Source: an uncultured Anaerococcus sp. (GTDB taxonomy: Bacteria; Bacillota; Clostridia; Tissierellales; Peptoniphilaceae). From it: a stretch of DNA of 14,862 nt. The stretch lies in NCBI RefSeq assembly GCF_943912825.1, contig NZ_CALTUX010000040.1, positions 1-14,862 on the forward strand, given 5' to 3'. Positions 5,691 to 12,730 of this stretch are shown here, piece by piece. The notes under the pieces are model-generated. The model did not search any database, had not been told where the DNA came from, and worked only from the letters and a program-made list of their open reading frames with translations. Both the position numbers and the translations under genes were made by a program. The first letter of the stretch is position 1. Each line of letters starts with the position of its first letter.

Positions 5691-7613
5691 ATGATTAAAA
5701 TTAAATTACCAGACGGATCAATTAAAGAATATGAAAGTGGAGTCTTGGTAGGAGATGTAACAAAGGATATCTCTGAAGGACTTTACAGGGCAGCAGTCGG
5801 TGCTATTGTAAATGGCAAGGTTATGGGCTATGAAGAGCCTATCAATGAAGATAGCGACTTTAGAGTTGTTAAATTTGAAGATGCAGAAGGTAAGGAAATA
5901 TTCTGGCATACATCAAGCCATGTTATGGCTGCAGCAATCAAAGAGCTTTGGCCTGAGACAAAATTTGCTATAGGACCTGCTATAGCTGATGGTTTCTACT
6001 ATGACATGGACCTAGACCACAGATTTACTCCAGAAGATTTAGAAAAAATCGAAAAGAAGATGAAAGAGATTGCCAAAGCTGACCTTAAGCTTGAAAGAGT
6101 TGAAATCTCAAGAGATGAGGCTCTTAAGCTCTTTAAGGAAGAGGGCCAAGACTACAAGGTTGAGCTTATAGAAGATTTACCAGCAGATGAGCTAATTACT
6201 CTTTATAAGATGGGCGATGCCTTCACAGACCTTTGCAGGGGACCACACCTTGTATCAACAAAGAAAATTAAGGCAATCAAGCTTAAGGCTATAGCAGGTG
6301 CTTATTGGAGAGGAGATTCTGATAAGGCCATGCTTCAAAGAATCTACGGTATATCTTTTGAAAAAGCTAAGGAATTAGAAGAATACGAACTCTTACAAGA
6401 AGAAATCAAAAGACGTGACCATAGAAAGATCGGCAAGGAAATGGACCTATTTGCCTTCCACGAAGAAGGACCAGGCTTCCCATTCTTCCATCCAAACGGC
6501 ATGATTCTAATGAATGAGCTCCTTGATTGGTGGAGGGGTGTTCTTGATAATAATGGTTATGGGGAAATCAAAACACCACTTATCCTAAATGAAGACCTAT
6601 GGCACAGATCAGGCCACTGGGACCACTACAAGGAAAACATGTACTTTACAAAGATAGATGATGAAGACTACGCAATCAAGCCAATGAACTGCCCAGGATC
6701 AGTTTTAACTTATGCATCTAACCAACACTCTTATAGGGACCTACCAATAAGACTTGCTGAATTTGGCCAAGTTCACAGACACGAGCTATCAGGTACTCTT
6801 CACGGCCTATTTAGGGTAAGAACATTCACTCAAGATGATGCCCACGTTTATTGCCTTCCAAGCCAAATCAAAGAAGAAGTTTATAAGATGATTGACCTAG
6901 CAGATCTTCTTTACTCAACATTTGGTTTTAAATACACAATAGAATTATCTACAAGACCTGATGACTTCATGGGAGATATCAAGGATTGGGACTTTGCTGA
7001 AGATCAGTTAAAGGCTGCCCTTGAAGAAAGAAATATAGAATATCAAATAAACCCAGGCGATGGTGCCTTCTACGGTCCAAAAATCGACTTCCACCTACTA
7101 GATGCTGCTAAGAGAGAATGGCAATGTGGTACAATCCAGCTTGACTTCCAATTACCAGCCAACTTCAATCTAGAATATGTAGATGAAGATGGTTCTAAAA
7201 AACGTCCAGTAATGCTTCACAGGGCCCTACTTGGTTCTGTAGAAAGATTTATCGGTGTCCTAACAGAACACTTTGCAGGAAGATTCCCACTTTGGATTAA
7301 CCCAAGACAAGTAACAATCATCCCTGTAGCAGATAGGTTTGCAGATAAGGCAAATGAATTAGCAGATAAAATCAAAGAAGCTGGCTTTAGGGTAAATGTA
7401 GACGCAAGAAGCGAGGGAGTAGGCTATAAGATTAGGGCTGCCCAAATGATGAGAGCAAACTACATGCTAGTAGTAGGTGAAAAAGAAATTGAATCAGGCC
7501 TACTAACTGTAAGAAATAGAGACGGCGAAGAAACTAAAGATGTCAAAGTAGAAGATTTCATTTCACAAATTTCTAAAGAAAGAGATGAAAAATCAAGGGA
7601 ATCAATCTATTAA
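5691..7613 (+). CDS. thrS: Threonyl-tRNA synthetase
   Basis: At 640 residues this is a full-length bacterial ThrRS. A TGS domain covers about 1-62. The editing domain carries the zinc/editing residues His73, His77 (HTSSH), Cys182 and His186 (CRGPH). The class II catalytic core has zinc ligands Cys334, His385 and His510, motif 2 around Arg363 (FGQVHRHELSG) and motif 3 GSVERFIG (515-522). The anticodon-binding domain starts near 535 (NPRQVTIIPV). It attaches Thr to tRNA-Thr in the cytoplasm and hydrolyses mischarged Ser-tRNA-Thr. The start is set by AAGGAGAG just upstream. Expression is controlled by the T-box leader. Codon choice (mostly AGA for Arg, many C-ending codons) looks more optimised than in neighbouring genes, consistent with high expression. 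Confidence 0.98.
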   Translation: MIKIKLPDGSIKEYESGVLVGDVTKDISEGLYRAAVGAIVNGKVMGYEEPINEDSDFRVVKFEDAEGKEIFWHTSSHVMAAAIKELWPETKFAIGPAIADGFYYDMDLDHRFTPEDLEKIEKKMKEIAKADLKLERVEISRDEALKLFKEEGQDYKVELIEDLPADELITLYKMGDAFTDLCRGPHLVSTKKIKAIKLKAIAGAYWRGDSDKAMLQRIYGISFEKAKELEEYELLQEEIKRRDHRKIGKEMDLFAFHEEGPGFPFFHPNGMILMNELLDWWRGVLDNNGYGEIKTPLILNEDLWHRSGHWDHYKENMYFTKIDDEDYAIKPMNCPGSVLTYASNQHSYRDLPIRLAEFGQVHRHELSGTLHGLFRVRTFTQDDAHVYCLPSQIKEEVYKMIDLADLLYSTFGFKYTIELSTRPDDFMGDIKDWDFAEDQLKAALEERNIEYQINPGDGAFYGPKIDFHLLDAAKREWQCGTIQLDFQLPANFNLEYVDEDGSKKRPVMLHRALLGSVERFIGVLTEHFAGRFPLWINPRQVTIIPVADRFADKANELADKIKEAGFRVNVDARSEGVGYKIRAAQMMRANYMLVVGEKEIESGLLTVRNRDGEETKDVKVEDFISQISKERDEKSRESIY

Positions 7614-7614
7614 T

Positions 7615-8790
7615 ATGACCTATAATGCTATAATCCTAGGCACAGACCACAACTCCTACTCGGTGGCCAGATCCTTTTATGAGGCCTATGGCAAAAAGCC
7701 AATAGTAGCAGGCTCTGCAGTCCTTGTGCCCTTCTATAAGTCAAAGATAGCAGATATATACACGGCCAAGGACTTTTCATCAGATGATGAGGTCTTTGTC
7801 AAAACCCTAAATGATTTGGCTAAGGCAAGGGATGAGGAAGATTTTATCTTCTTCGCCCCAACAGAGCATTATGTAGACTTGCTCTTAAGAAATATCGATA
7901 AGCTTGACTTTTCTTATCGAGTCCCTTATCCAAATCCAGAAGAAGCTGCTAAGCTAATCAAAAAGTCTGAATTTTACAAGCTTTTGGAAAAATTTGGCCT
8001 ACCCTACCCTAAAACCTTTAGAGCAGCTAGGGACAATTGGAAGGATCTAGACCTTGATGGCGAGCTTTTCCTAAAGGCTGATGAATATGATGATTTCATA
8101 GCAAGCGATATAAAAGTTAAGCAAAAGGGTTACCATGTAAAGGATAAAAGAAAAGCCCTAGATGTTTTAGAAAATATCTACGACAGTGACTACCAAGGCC
8201 ATGTCATTGTCCAAGAATTTATCCACGGAGGCCAGGGTAGCGAATATTCCCTAAACGGATATAGGGCAAAGGATGGGTCTATATCAATGGTTCTTGCTAG
8301 AAATCTCTTATCAGACATGCGTCCAATGTGGGTAGGTAACCACCTAGTCCAGGTTGACCATGACGAAAAAGCTATGTATGACCTAGCAGAGGAGATTGTG
8401 ACCAACTTATCTTATGAGGGCCTTTTCAATTTAGACTTTAAAAAGGATAGTAGGAGTGGTAAGATTTATATCCTGGAGATGAATATTAGACAAGGTAGGA
8501 CCTTCTATTATTCAACCCTAGGCGGAGTCAACCTCATAAAGATAGCAACAGATGATTTAATTTTAGGCAAATCTGTTAGCGAGAGGACCAAGAGGCCTTT
8601 TATGCTTACAGCTATCAACAAGGATGTGGCAAGAAGCCATGTAGATCCTGCACTTTTAGAAGAGTTTGACAAGAAAGAAAGAAATGAAAACTCAGCCATC
8701 CATATCATAAATAATGCAGATGATGGTTTTATGAGAAGTTTGAAAGTTAAAGAAGCCCTAAAAAGGCAAGAAAAAGAATTATTTGACTAA
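7615..8790 (+). CDS. ATP-grasp carboxylate-amine ligase family protein
   Basis: The 391-residue protein begins MTYNAIILGTDHNSYSVARS, the opening typical of ATP-grasp ligases annotated as carboxylate-amine ligase, which include the D-aspartate ligase of Enterococcus faecium. The ATP-grasp region runs about 118-310. It contains VIVQEFIHGG (197-206) and the metal/phosphate-binding EMNIRQGR (288-295; Glu288, Asn290, Arg292). Such enzymes activate a carboxylate as an acyl phosphate and join it to an amine. The chosen ATG begins 1 nt after the thrS stop. An ATG at 7585 inside thrS would add ten residues absent from the family's usual start. The gene is almost certainly co-transcribed with thrS and so under T-box control. 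A role in adding an acidic D-amino acid to the peptidoglycan side chain is possible but unproven. Confidence 0.8.
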   Translation: MTYNAIILGTDHNSYSVARSFYEAYGKKPIVAGSAVLVPFYKSKIADIYTAKDFSSDDEVFVKTLNDLAKARDEEDFIFFAPTEHYVDLLLRNIDKLDFSYRVPYPNPEEAAKLIKKSEFYKLLEKFGLPYPKTFRAARDNWKDLDLDGELFLKADEYDDFIASDIKVKQKGYHVKDKRKALDVLENIYDSDYQGHVIVQEFIHGGQGSEYSLNGYRAKDGSISMVLARNLLSDMRPMWVGNHLVQVDHDEKAMYDLAEEIVTNLSYEGLFNLDFKKDSRSGKIYILEMNIRQGRTFYYSTLGGVNLIKIATDDLILGKSVSERTKRPFMLTAINKDVARSHVDPALLEEFDKKERNENSAIHIINNADDGFMRSLKVKEALKRQEKELFD

Positions 8791-8794
8791 GCTT

Positions 8795-8830
8795 AAAGAG
8801 ATAGAAGCAAAAAAATGCGGCTATCTCTTT
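8795..8830. other. Intercistronic stem-loop between ATP-grasp and MATE genes
   Basis: The 10-bp perfect stem AAAGAGATAG (8795-8804) pairs with CTATCTCTTT (8821-8830). An inner GCA/TGC pairing sits inside the loop. No T-run follows, so it is unlikely to be an efficient terminator. It may be an mRNA processing or stability element that sets MATE expression relative to the upstream genes. Confidence 0.5.
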
Positions 8831-8859
8831 ATCTTGTAAAGAAAACAAAAGGAGGTTTT

Positions 8860-10221
8860 ATGAGCGAAACAAAAGTTACAGAAAACAGAATGGGGACCAT
8901 GCCTGTTGGCAAGCTTCTTTTCTCTATGTCTTTGCCAATTATAATTTCGTTTTTGGTCCAATCGGTTTATAACCTAGTCGACTCAATATTTGTGGCAAGG
9001 CTATCTGAAAAGGCCCTAACAGCAGTATCCCTATGTTTTCCGGTCCAAAATATAATGATATCTGTGGCAGTTGGTATAGGAGTAGGATCTGCAGCCCTTA
9101 TTTCAAGGTATTTGGGGATGAATGATAAGAAAAGGGTAGGCCAAATGGCAACTCACGGCTTGATCTTAGCGGTCCTTGCGGCGGGAATATTTGTTTTATT
9201 TGCTATATTTTTTACATCCTTTTATGCAAGTAGCCAGTCGACAGACCCAGAGATAATTAGATATACAGAAGACTACCTATCCCTAGTTCTAATTTTCTGT
9301 GGAGGAGTATTTTTCCAGATATTTTTCGAAAAGACCCTTCAATCAACAGGAAATACAGTCTACACCATGATTACTCAGGGTACAGGTGCCATCATAAATA
9401 TAATCCTTGACCCAATCATGATTTTTGGCCTACTTGGCTTTCCAGCCATGGGTGTAAGGGGAGCTGCCCTTGCGACAATCATTGGCCAAATGGGTGGAGC
9501 CCTTGTTGGTGTTTATTTCCACACCCATAAAAATAAGGAAGTTAACTTTGAATTTCACAAGTTCCGCTTCCATGGAGATATACTAAGGCAGATATTTACA
9601 ATAGGCCTTCCTTCAATAATAATGAGTGGTATCGGTGCTTTCGTCCTATTTTTCATGAATGCCATGCTTTATGGCTTTGGGTCATCTGCAGTAGCTGCTT
9701 ATGGTATTATGTTTAAGCTCCAGTCCTTTGCCTTTATGCCGATGTTTGGTATATCAAATGCCCTTCTTGCCATAGTTTCTTTTAACTATGGGGCAAGAAA
9801 TAAGGAGAGGATTAAGGAAGCAATCAGGCTTGCTCTAACAGCATCCTTTGCTATTGTAGCCCTTTCAATTATTTTGATGTGGGTCTTTACCAATCAGATT
9901 TTTGACCTCTTTGCTGCTACTGATGTCATGAGAGAGATTGGTGTACCAATGGTAAGGATAGTTTCCCTATCCCTTATTATTTCTATACCATCAGTGGTGG
10001 GGGTAGGCGGGGTTTTCCAAGCCCTCGGCAATTGGAAGTTTCCAATCTTTCAGTCTTTCTTAAGACAGGTAATAATACTCCTTCCTATATTTTACCTATT
10101 TACAAAAACAGGCAGACTAGATATAGCTTGGTGGGCCTTTGTAGTAAGCGAGTTTTTAAATGCTGTGGTATGTGTTTATTTCCTAAAGAGAGATATCAGA
10201 AATAAAATTGATGTTTTATAA
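8860..10221 (+). CDS. MATE family efflux transporter
   Basis: The 453-residue integral membrane protein has about twelve hydrophobic segments in two similar halves. These run from SLPIIISFLVQSVYNLVDSI near residue 25 to YLFTKTGRLDIAWWAFVVSE near 420. The pattern MPVGKLLFSMSLPIIISF, VARLSEKALTAVSLCFP, STGNTVYTMITQGTGAIINI and FQALGNWKFPIFQSFLRQV is characteristic of DinF/MepA-like MATE transporters, which export cationic compounds using H+ or Na+ gradients. The start is the ATG preceded by AAAAGGAGGT (8847-8856). An in-frame ATG at 8815 lies inside the stem-loop and has no ribosome binding site. The gene lies 69 nt after the ATP-grasp gene and ends at its own terminator, so it is likely the third gene of the thrS transcript. 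The substrate is unknown. Confidence 0.92.
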   Translation: MSETKVTENRMGTMPVGKLLFSMSLPIIISFLVQSVYNLVDSIFVARLSEKALTAVSLCFPVQNIMISVAVGIGVGSAALISRYLGMNDKKRVGQMATHGLILAVLAAGIFVLFAIFFTSFYASSQSTDPEIIRYTEDYLSLVLIFCGGVFFQIFFEKTLQSTGNTVYTMITQGTGAIINIILDPIMIFGLLGFPAMGVRGAALATIIGQMGGALVGVYFHTHKNKEVNFEFHKFRFHGDILRQIFTIGLPSIIMSGIGAFVLFFMNAMLYGFGSSAVAAYGIMFKLQSFAFMPMFGISNALLAIVSFNYGARNKERIKEAIRLALTASFAIVALSIILMWVFTNQIFDLFAATDVMREIGVPMVRIVSLSLIISIPSVVGVGGVFQALGNWKFPIFQSFLRQVIILLPIFYLFTKTGRLDIAWWAFVVSEFLNAVVCVYFLKRDIRNKIDVL

Positions 10222-10225
10222 AATT

Positions 10226-10248
10226 TAGCCCTTAGGGGCTATTTTTTT
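10226..10248 (+). terminator. Intrinsic terminator after the MATE gene
   Basis: TAGCCC (10226-10231) pairs with GGGCTA (10236-10241) around a TTAG loop, followed by seven Ts (10242-10248). It starts 5 nt after the stop codon. Confidence 0.85.
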
Positions 10249-10250
10249 AC

Positions 10251-10293
10251 AAAAAAACTAGCAAGCTTATCTTAGGATTTGCTTGCTAGTTTT
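10251..10293 (-). terminator. Intrinsic terminator of the flavin-type lipoprotein gene
   Basis: A 13-bp perfect stem pairs 10254-10266 (AAAACTAGCAAGC) with 10281-10293, with a 14-nt loop. Read on the minus strand, the stem runs into seven Ts (10251-10257). It lies back to back with the plus-strand terminator at 10226. Confidence 0.85.
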
Positions 10294-10307
10294 GATTATA
10301 GACTTAT

Positions 10308-11507
10308 TTATTTGTCTTCTTTTGTAGCTGCCTTGTAGATTTCTTCTAGGTAGCCTACTGTATTATTAAGTGTTGCACCTGTTACTGCATCTACTGCTTT
10401 GCCATTTTCGTTTGCATCTATTACTTCTTTGATTTCTTCTGGAGTCTTGCCTACTACGAATTCTTCGATAGCTTTGTAGTTTTCGTCAAGGTTTTTAGTA
10501 GCCTTGGCCATATCCTTCATCATCTTTGAATATTCTTCGTTGTTTTCAAGCTTGCTTGAAAGTTTCTTAGCAGGATCTGCGTAGTTTTCACCGAATTTCT
10601 TATCTGAGTTTGGTACTCCATCTTCTCCTATATATTGAAGTTCATCTATGCTTGCTGCGACAATTTTGCCATCTTCTACTACTACAAATGTGTCTGTAAC
10701 AGCATTATTTGCACCGGCTGTACCAAAGAATTGTTGAACTTTGATTTTTGCAGGATCACCTTCAAAGGCAACTGCATTGTCATCTTCTTGTGCTGTTTCG
10801 ATGATTGCTTCTAGGTAGCCCTTTGTATCAACAAGTGTAGCTCCTGTTACTGCATCGATTGCTTTTCCATCTTCAGCACCATCTACTACTTCTTTAAGCT
10901 CATCTATAGTTTTGCCTTTAGCGAAATCTTGGATAGCCTTGAAGTTATCAGCGATTGATACTGTAGATTTAGCCTTTTCTGTCATAAGCTTAGAATAAGC
11001 TTCGGTGTTCATAAGTTTTGAACCAAGGAATTTACCTTCTTTTGCACCTTTTTTGAATTCTGTGTCAGAATCTTGGTTTGGAAGTGCTAGGAAATCTGAT
11101 CCTTCGTCAAAATATTGGAACTCATCGATGCTTGCATCTACGATTTTGTCACCATCTGTTACAACAGCAACTCTAGCAAATGATCCTTCTCCGTGAGGAG
11201 CTTCTAGGCTACGTCTTAGGACAAGTTTGCCCTCAAAGTTTGCCTTTAAATCTTCTACCCTATCGATAGCTTCATCTTTTGCTTCCTCAGCAGCATCTTC
11301 AGCCTTATCTTTTGCATCTTCTGCTGCTTCCTTAGCATCGCTAGCAGCATCTTCAGCCTTATCTTTTGCATTTTCTGCAGCATCCTTAGCTTCTTCAGCT
11401 ACATTTTCTGCCTTTTGGCCAGCTTCTTTTGCTGCTTGGTTGCCACATCCTACAAAAACTAATGAAAGAGCAAGGGCTAGGCTTGCTAACTTTATTTTGT
11501 TTGTCAT
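10308..11507 (-). CDS. Lipoprotein with two FMN-binding (flavinylation) domains, PplA-like
   Basis: The 399-residue precursor has a lipoprotein signal (lipobox VFVGC, Cys21). It then has an Ala/Lys/Glu/Asp-rich helical linker (about 24-88) built of near-11-residue repeats such as AEDAKDK, and two homologous domains at about 93-237 and 250-395. Each domain contains a DGKIV-A-SIDE-QY segment and ends in a DAVTGATL motif (218-225 and 373-380). DxxTGAT is the site where ApbE attaches FMN covalently to the last Thr, here Thr224 and Thr379. Two such domains on a lipoprotein recall Listeria PplA, an extracellular electron carrier. The inferred role is electron transfer on the outer face of the membrane. 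No ApbE, NDH or quinone gene is in the window. The start is set by AGGAGG (11512-11517). The acidic linker may lift the domains away from the membrane. Flavinylation and partners are inferred. Confidence 0.8.
   Translation of the reverse strand: MTNKIKLASLALALSLVFVGCGNQAAKEAGQKAENVAEEAKDAAENAKDKAEDAASDAKEAAEDAKDKAEDAAEEAKDEAIDRVEDLKANFEGKLVLRRSLEAPHGEGSFARVAVVTDGDKIVDASIDEFQYFDEGSDFLALPNQDSDTEFKKGAKEGKFLGSKLMNTEAYSKLMTEKAKSTVSIADNFKAIQDFAKGKTIDELKEVVDGAEDGKAIDAVTGATLVDTKGYLEAIIETAQEDDNAVAFEGDPAKIKVQQFFGTAGANNAVTDTFVVVEDGKIVAASIDELQYIGEDGVPNSDKKFGENYADPAKKLSSKLENNEEYSKMMKDMAKATKNLDENYKAIEEFVVGKTPEEIKEVIDANENGKAVDAVTGATLNNTVGYLEEIYKAATKEDK
11289..11371. repeat. Exact 29-bp direct repeat in the lipoprotein linker
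   Basis: The 29-bp sequence at 11289-11317 is repeated exactly at 11343-11371, 54 bp (18 codons) apart. It encodes part of the AKDKAEDAA helical repeat. Identity at the DNA level over third codon positions suggests a recent in-frame duplication, so linker length may vary between strains. Confidence 0.8.
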
Positions 11508-11531
11508 TTTTCCTCCTATAACATTCGTTTA

Positions 11532-11557
11532 TGCAAGTAGTTTGCGTTTTACTTGCA
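11532..11557. promoter_or_regulatory. Inverted repeat in the 5' leader of the flavin lipoprotein gene
   Basis: TGCAAGTA (11532-11539) and TACTTGCA (11550-11557) form an 8-bp inverted repeat with a 10-nt loop. It lies between the predicted start site (about 11566) and the ribosome binding site of the minus-strand gene. It could be an operator or a leader hairpin that stabilises the mRNA. Confidence 0.4.
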
Positions 11558-11572
11558 AATGTTTACCTTTCG

Positions 11573-11600
11573 ACTATACCTAACCAATGCCAAAATTCAA
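11573..11600 (-). promoter_or_regulatory. Promoter of the flavin lipoprotein gene
   Basis: On the minus strand, TTGAAT (11595-11600), a 16-bp spacer and TATAGT (11573-11578). These are the same boxes and spacing as the EIIB promoter at 3294-3321. The predicted leader is about 58 nt. Confidence 0.55.
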
Positions 11601-11624
11601 GCTTTATTACTTTTCTAAAAAAGA

Positions 11625-11630
11625 TATAAT
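11625..11630 (+). promoter_or_regulatory. -10 box of the GNAT gene promoter
   Basis: A perfect TATAAT lies 30 bp upstream of the GNAT start. No convincing -35 box is found 16-18 bp upstream, so strength is uncertain. Confidence 0.4.
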
Positions 11631-11660
11631 TATACCGGGAAATCTTAAAGGAGAATAAAT

Positions 11661-12140
11661 ATGAGATTAATCATTACAAATAAGGCAGAAAATCTTGATT
11701 TAGACAAGTTGATGGAAGTTTATAAAGAATCTAATTATGAAAATATGATAAGCCTATCTTATGATTACCTTGATAATTTAGAAAGTACTTACAAGGAATA
11801 TCTATGTAAAGATTTCCTGGAAAATAAAGATAACTACCTAGCCGTATTAGCTAATGGACAATCTTACTTATCAGCCCTAAGGCTTCATAGGGAGGATGGT
11901 GGATATTTAATAGAAGCTATCGAAACAAAGCCTGAATTTAGAAATTTAGGATATGGATTAAGCCTTCTTTGGCTTGTTAGAAAGAGGATTCCAGAAGGTT
12001 TTTATTTAAGATCTGAAGTTAGTGAGAAAAATATAAAGTCTCTTGGCCTCCATAAAAAATTGGGATTTGTTGAGAAGGAAAAAATTGAAAATACTATTAT
12101 ATTTATTAGCAAGGGACAAAGAAAAAAGAAAGCCAAATAG
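11661..12140 (+). CDS. GNAT family N-acetyltransferase
   Basis: The 159-residue protein has the acetyl-CoA-binding signature of GNAT motif A, EAIETKPEFRNLGYGLSLL, with the RxxGxG core at Arg94-Gly97-Gly99. Motif B follows as SEVSEKNIKSLGLHKKLGF, where Asn124 and the LGF turn near 134-136 are typical. The N-terminal half (about 20-60) is predicted helical and would bind the acceptor. It transfers an acetyl group from acetyl-CoA to an amine; the acceptor cannot be told from sequence. The start follows AAAGGAGA (11648-11655). It stands alone, divergent from the flavin lipoprotein gene. The basic tail GQRKKKAK is a small oddity and partly lies in an inverted repeat with downstream DNA. Confidence 0.85.
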   Translation: MRLIITNKAENLDLDKLMEVYKESNYENMISLSYDYLDNLESTYKEYLCKDFLENKDNYLAVLANGQSYLSALRLHREDGGYLIEAIETKPEFRNLGYGLSLLWLVRKRIPEGFYLRSEVSEKNIKSLGLHKKLGFVEKEKIENTIIFISKGQRKKKAK

Positions 12141-12258
12141 AAAACAGATTAGGGAAACACTTTCGTAGGAAACTTTATTTTTGTTAAGAAAAAATTATGG
12201 TTTATGGAGAGTATCTAATATTAAATCATATTTTTATTTTCTGTTTTCTTTAGCTTTC
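12128..12258. repeat. Bipartite inverted repeat bracketing the region after the GNAT gene
   Basis: GAAAGC then GAAAACAG (12128-12147) is matched by CTGTTTTC then GCTTTC (12241-12258), 14 paired bases in two blocks. They flank about 93 bp of AT-rich DNA with no gene. It may be the ends of a decayed small element or chance in low-complexity DNA. A small stem, TTATAG/CTATAA (12263-12277), followed by T-rich DNA could act as a weak terminator for the GNAT gene. Confidence 0.25.
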
Positions 12259-12297
12259 TCTTTTATAGAAACTATAAGTTTTATTTTTAATTTAGGC

Positions 12298-12474
12298 TTA
12301 TCTTTTGTTAGCCTGGTATATTGCACCTAGGCCATAACCAAGACCTAAGCATATGATAAAGGCTGGCACTATACCATCTTTGAGGGATAGACTTGCAAAT
12401 AAACCAAGCATAGATCCTAGCTGCAGGCCTATAAGCTTGTAGTTTTTGGTAGCGTTTTCTTGGATATTAAACAT
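12298..12474 (-). CDS. Small two-helix membrane protein, unknown function
   Basis: The 58-residue protein has a short polar N-terminus (MFNIQENATKNYK) and two hydrophobic glycine-rich segments at about 14-31 and 35-53, joined by SLKDG. It ends in a basic tail, QANKR. It resembles no family I can name. The start at 12474 has AAAGGA at 12481-12486. A longer in-frame reading from 12564 would begin upstream of the predicted transcription start (about 12529), so it is rejected. The extended -10 promoter is strong for such a small gene, which supports it being real. The glycine-patterned helices suggest self-association in the membrane. Confidence 0.6.
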   Translation of the reverse strand: MFNIQENATKNYKLIGLQLGSMLGLFASLSLKDGIVPAFIICLGLGYGLGAIYQANKR

Positions 12475-12535
12475 AATTAGTCCTTTCTCATTTTCTATAT
12501 CTATCGATTTATCATGATATCTTGCTCTTGCAAAT

Positions 12536-12564
12536 ATTATACCATAAAGATTTAACTTTATCAA
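12536..12564 (-). promoter_or_regulatory. Strong extended -10 promoter of the small membrane protein gene
   Basis: On the minus strand, TTGATA (12559-12564), a 17-bp spacer ending in TGG, and consensus TATAAT (12536-12541). The TTATC-2-GATAA palindrome at 12558-12569 overlaps the -35 box. Confidence 0.75.
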
Positions 12565-12582
12565 GATAATGTATTATCCAAG
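12558..12582. promoter_or_regulatory. Operator-like palindrome on the -35 box
   Basis: TTATCAAGATAA (12558-12569; minus strand TTATCTTGATAA) overlaps the -35 box. A CTTGGATAA half (minus strand) lies at 12574-12582. Both closely match the TTATCTTGGATAA repeats upstream of the CNNM/CBS gene, which hints at a shared regulator. The motif is short and AT-rich, so chance is not excluded. Confidence 0.35.
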
Positions 12583-12690
12583 TCCTAAAAATTTAAATTT
12601 TTATTAATTTTTTACAAACAAACCCCTAAATTTAACTATTTTCTTTTGGTAAAAATAATATTTTTATAAAATCAAGTAAAATTTTCAAAG

Positions 12691-12715
12691 AAAAAACCAG
12701 TAGTTTCCTACTGGT
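12691..12715 (-). terminator. Intrinsic terminator of the acidic lipoprotein gene
   Basis: ACCAGTAG (12696-12703) pairs with CTACTGGT (12708-12715) around a TTTC loop. On the minus strand six Ts follow (12691-12696, overlapping the stem end). It sits 16 nt after the stop codon. Confidence 0.8.
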
Positions 12716-12730
12716 CATTAATTGTAGATT

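Noticed and set aside
7585..7614. Earlier ATG of the ATP-grasp gene inside thrS
   Set aside because: It adds ten residues not typical of the family; the ATG at 7615 gives the usual N-terminus.
8815..8859. Earlier ATG of the MATE gene
   Set aside because: It lies in a stem-loop with no ribosome binding site; the ATG at 8860 has AAAAGGAGGT.
11281..11400. CRISPR-like array in the repeated linker
   Set aside because: Only two exact copies exist, in frame inside a coding helix repeat, with no spacer diversity and no cas genes.
11227..11583. Plus-strand serine/alanine-rich frame opposite the flavin lipoprotein
   Set aside because: It is the antisense image of the Ala/Lys/Glu repeat linker and has no start signals.
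12475..12564. N-terminal extension of the small membrane protein
   Set aside because: The start would lie upstream of the predicted transcription start and overlap the -35 box; a good ribosome binding site precedes 12474 instead.
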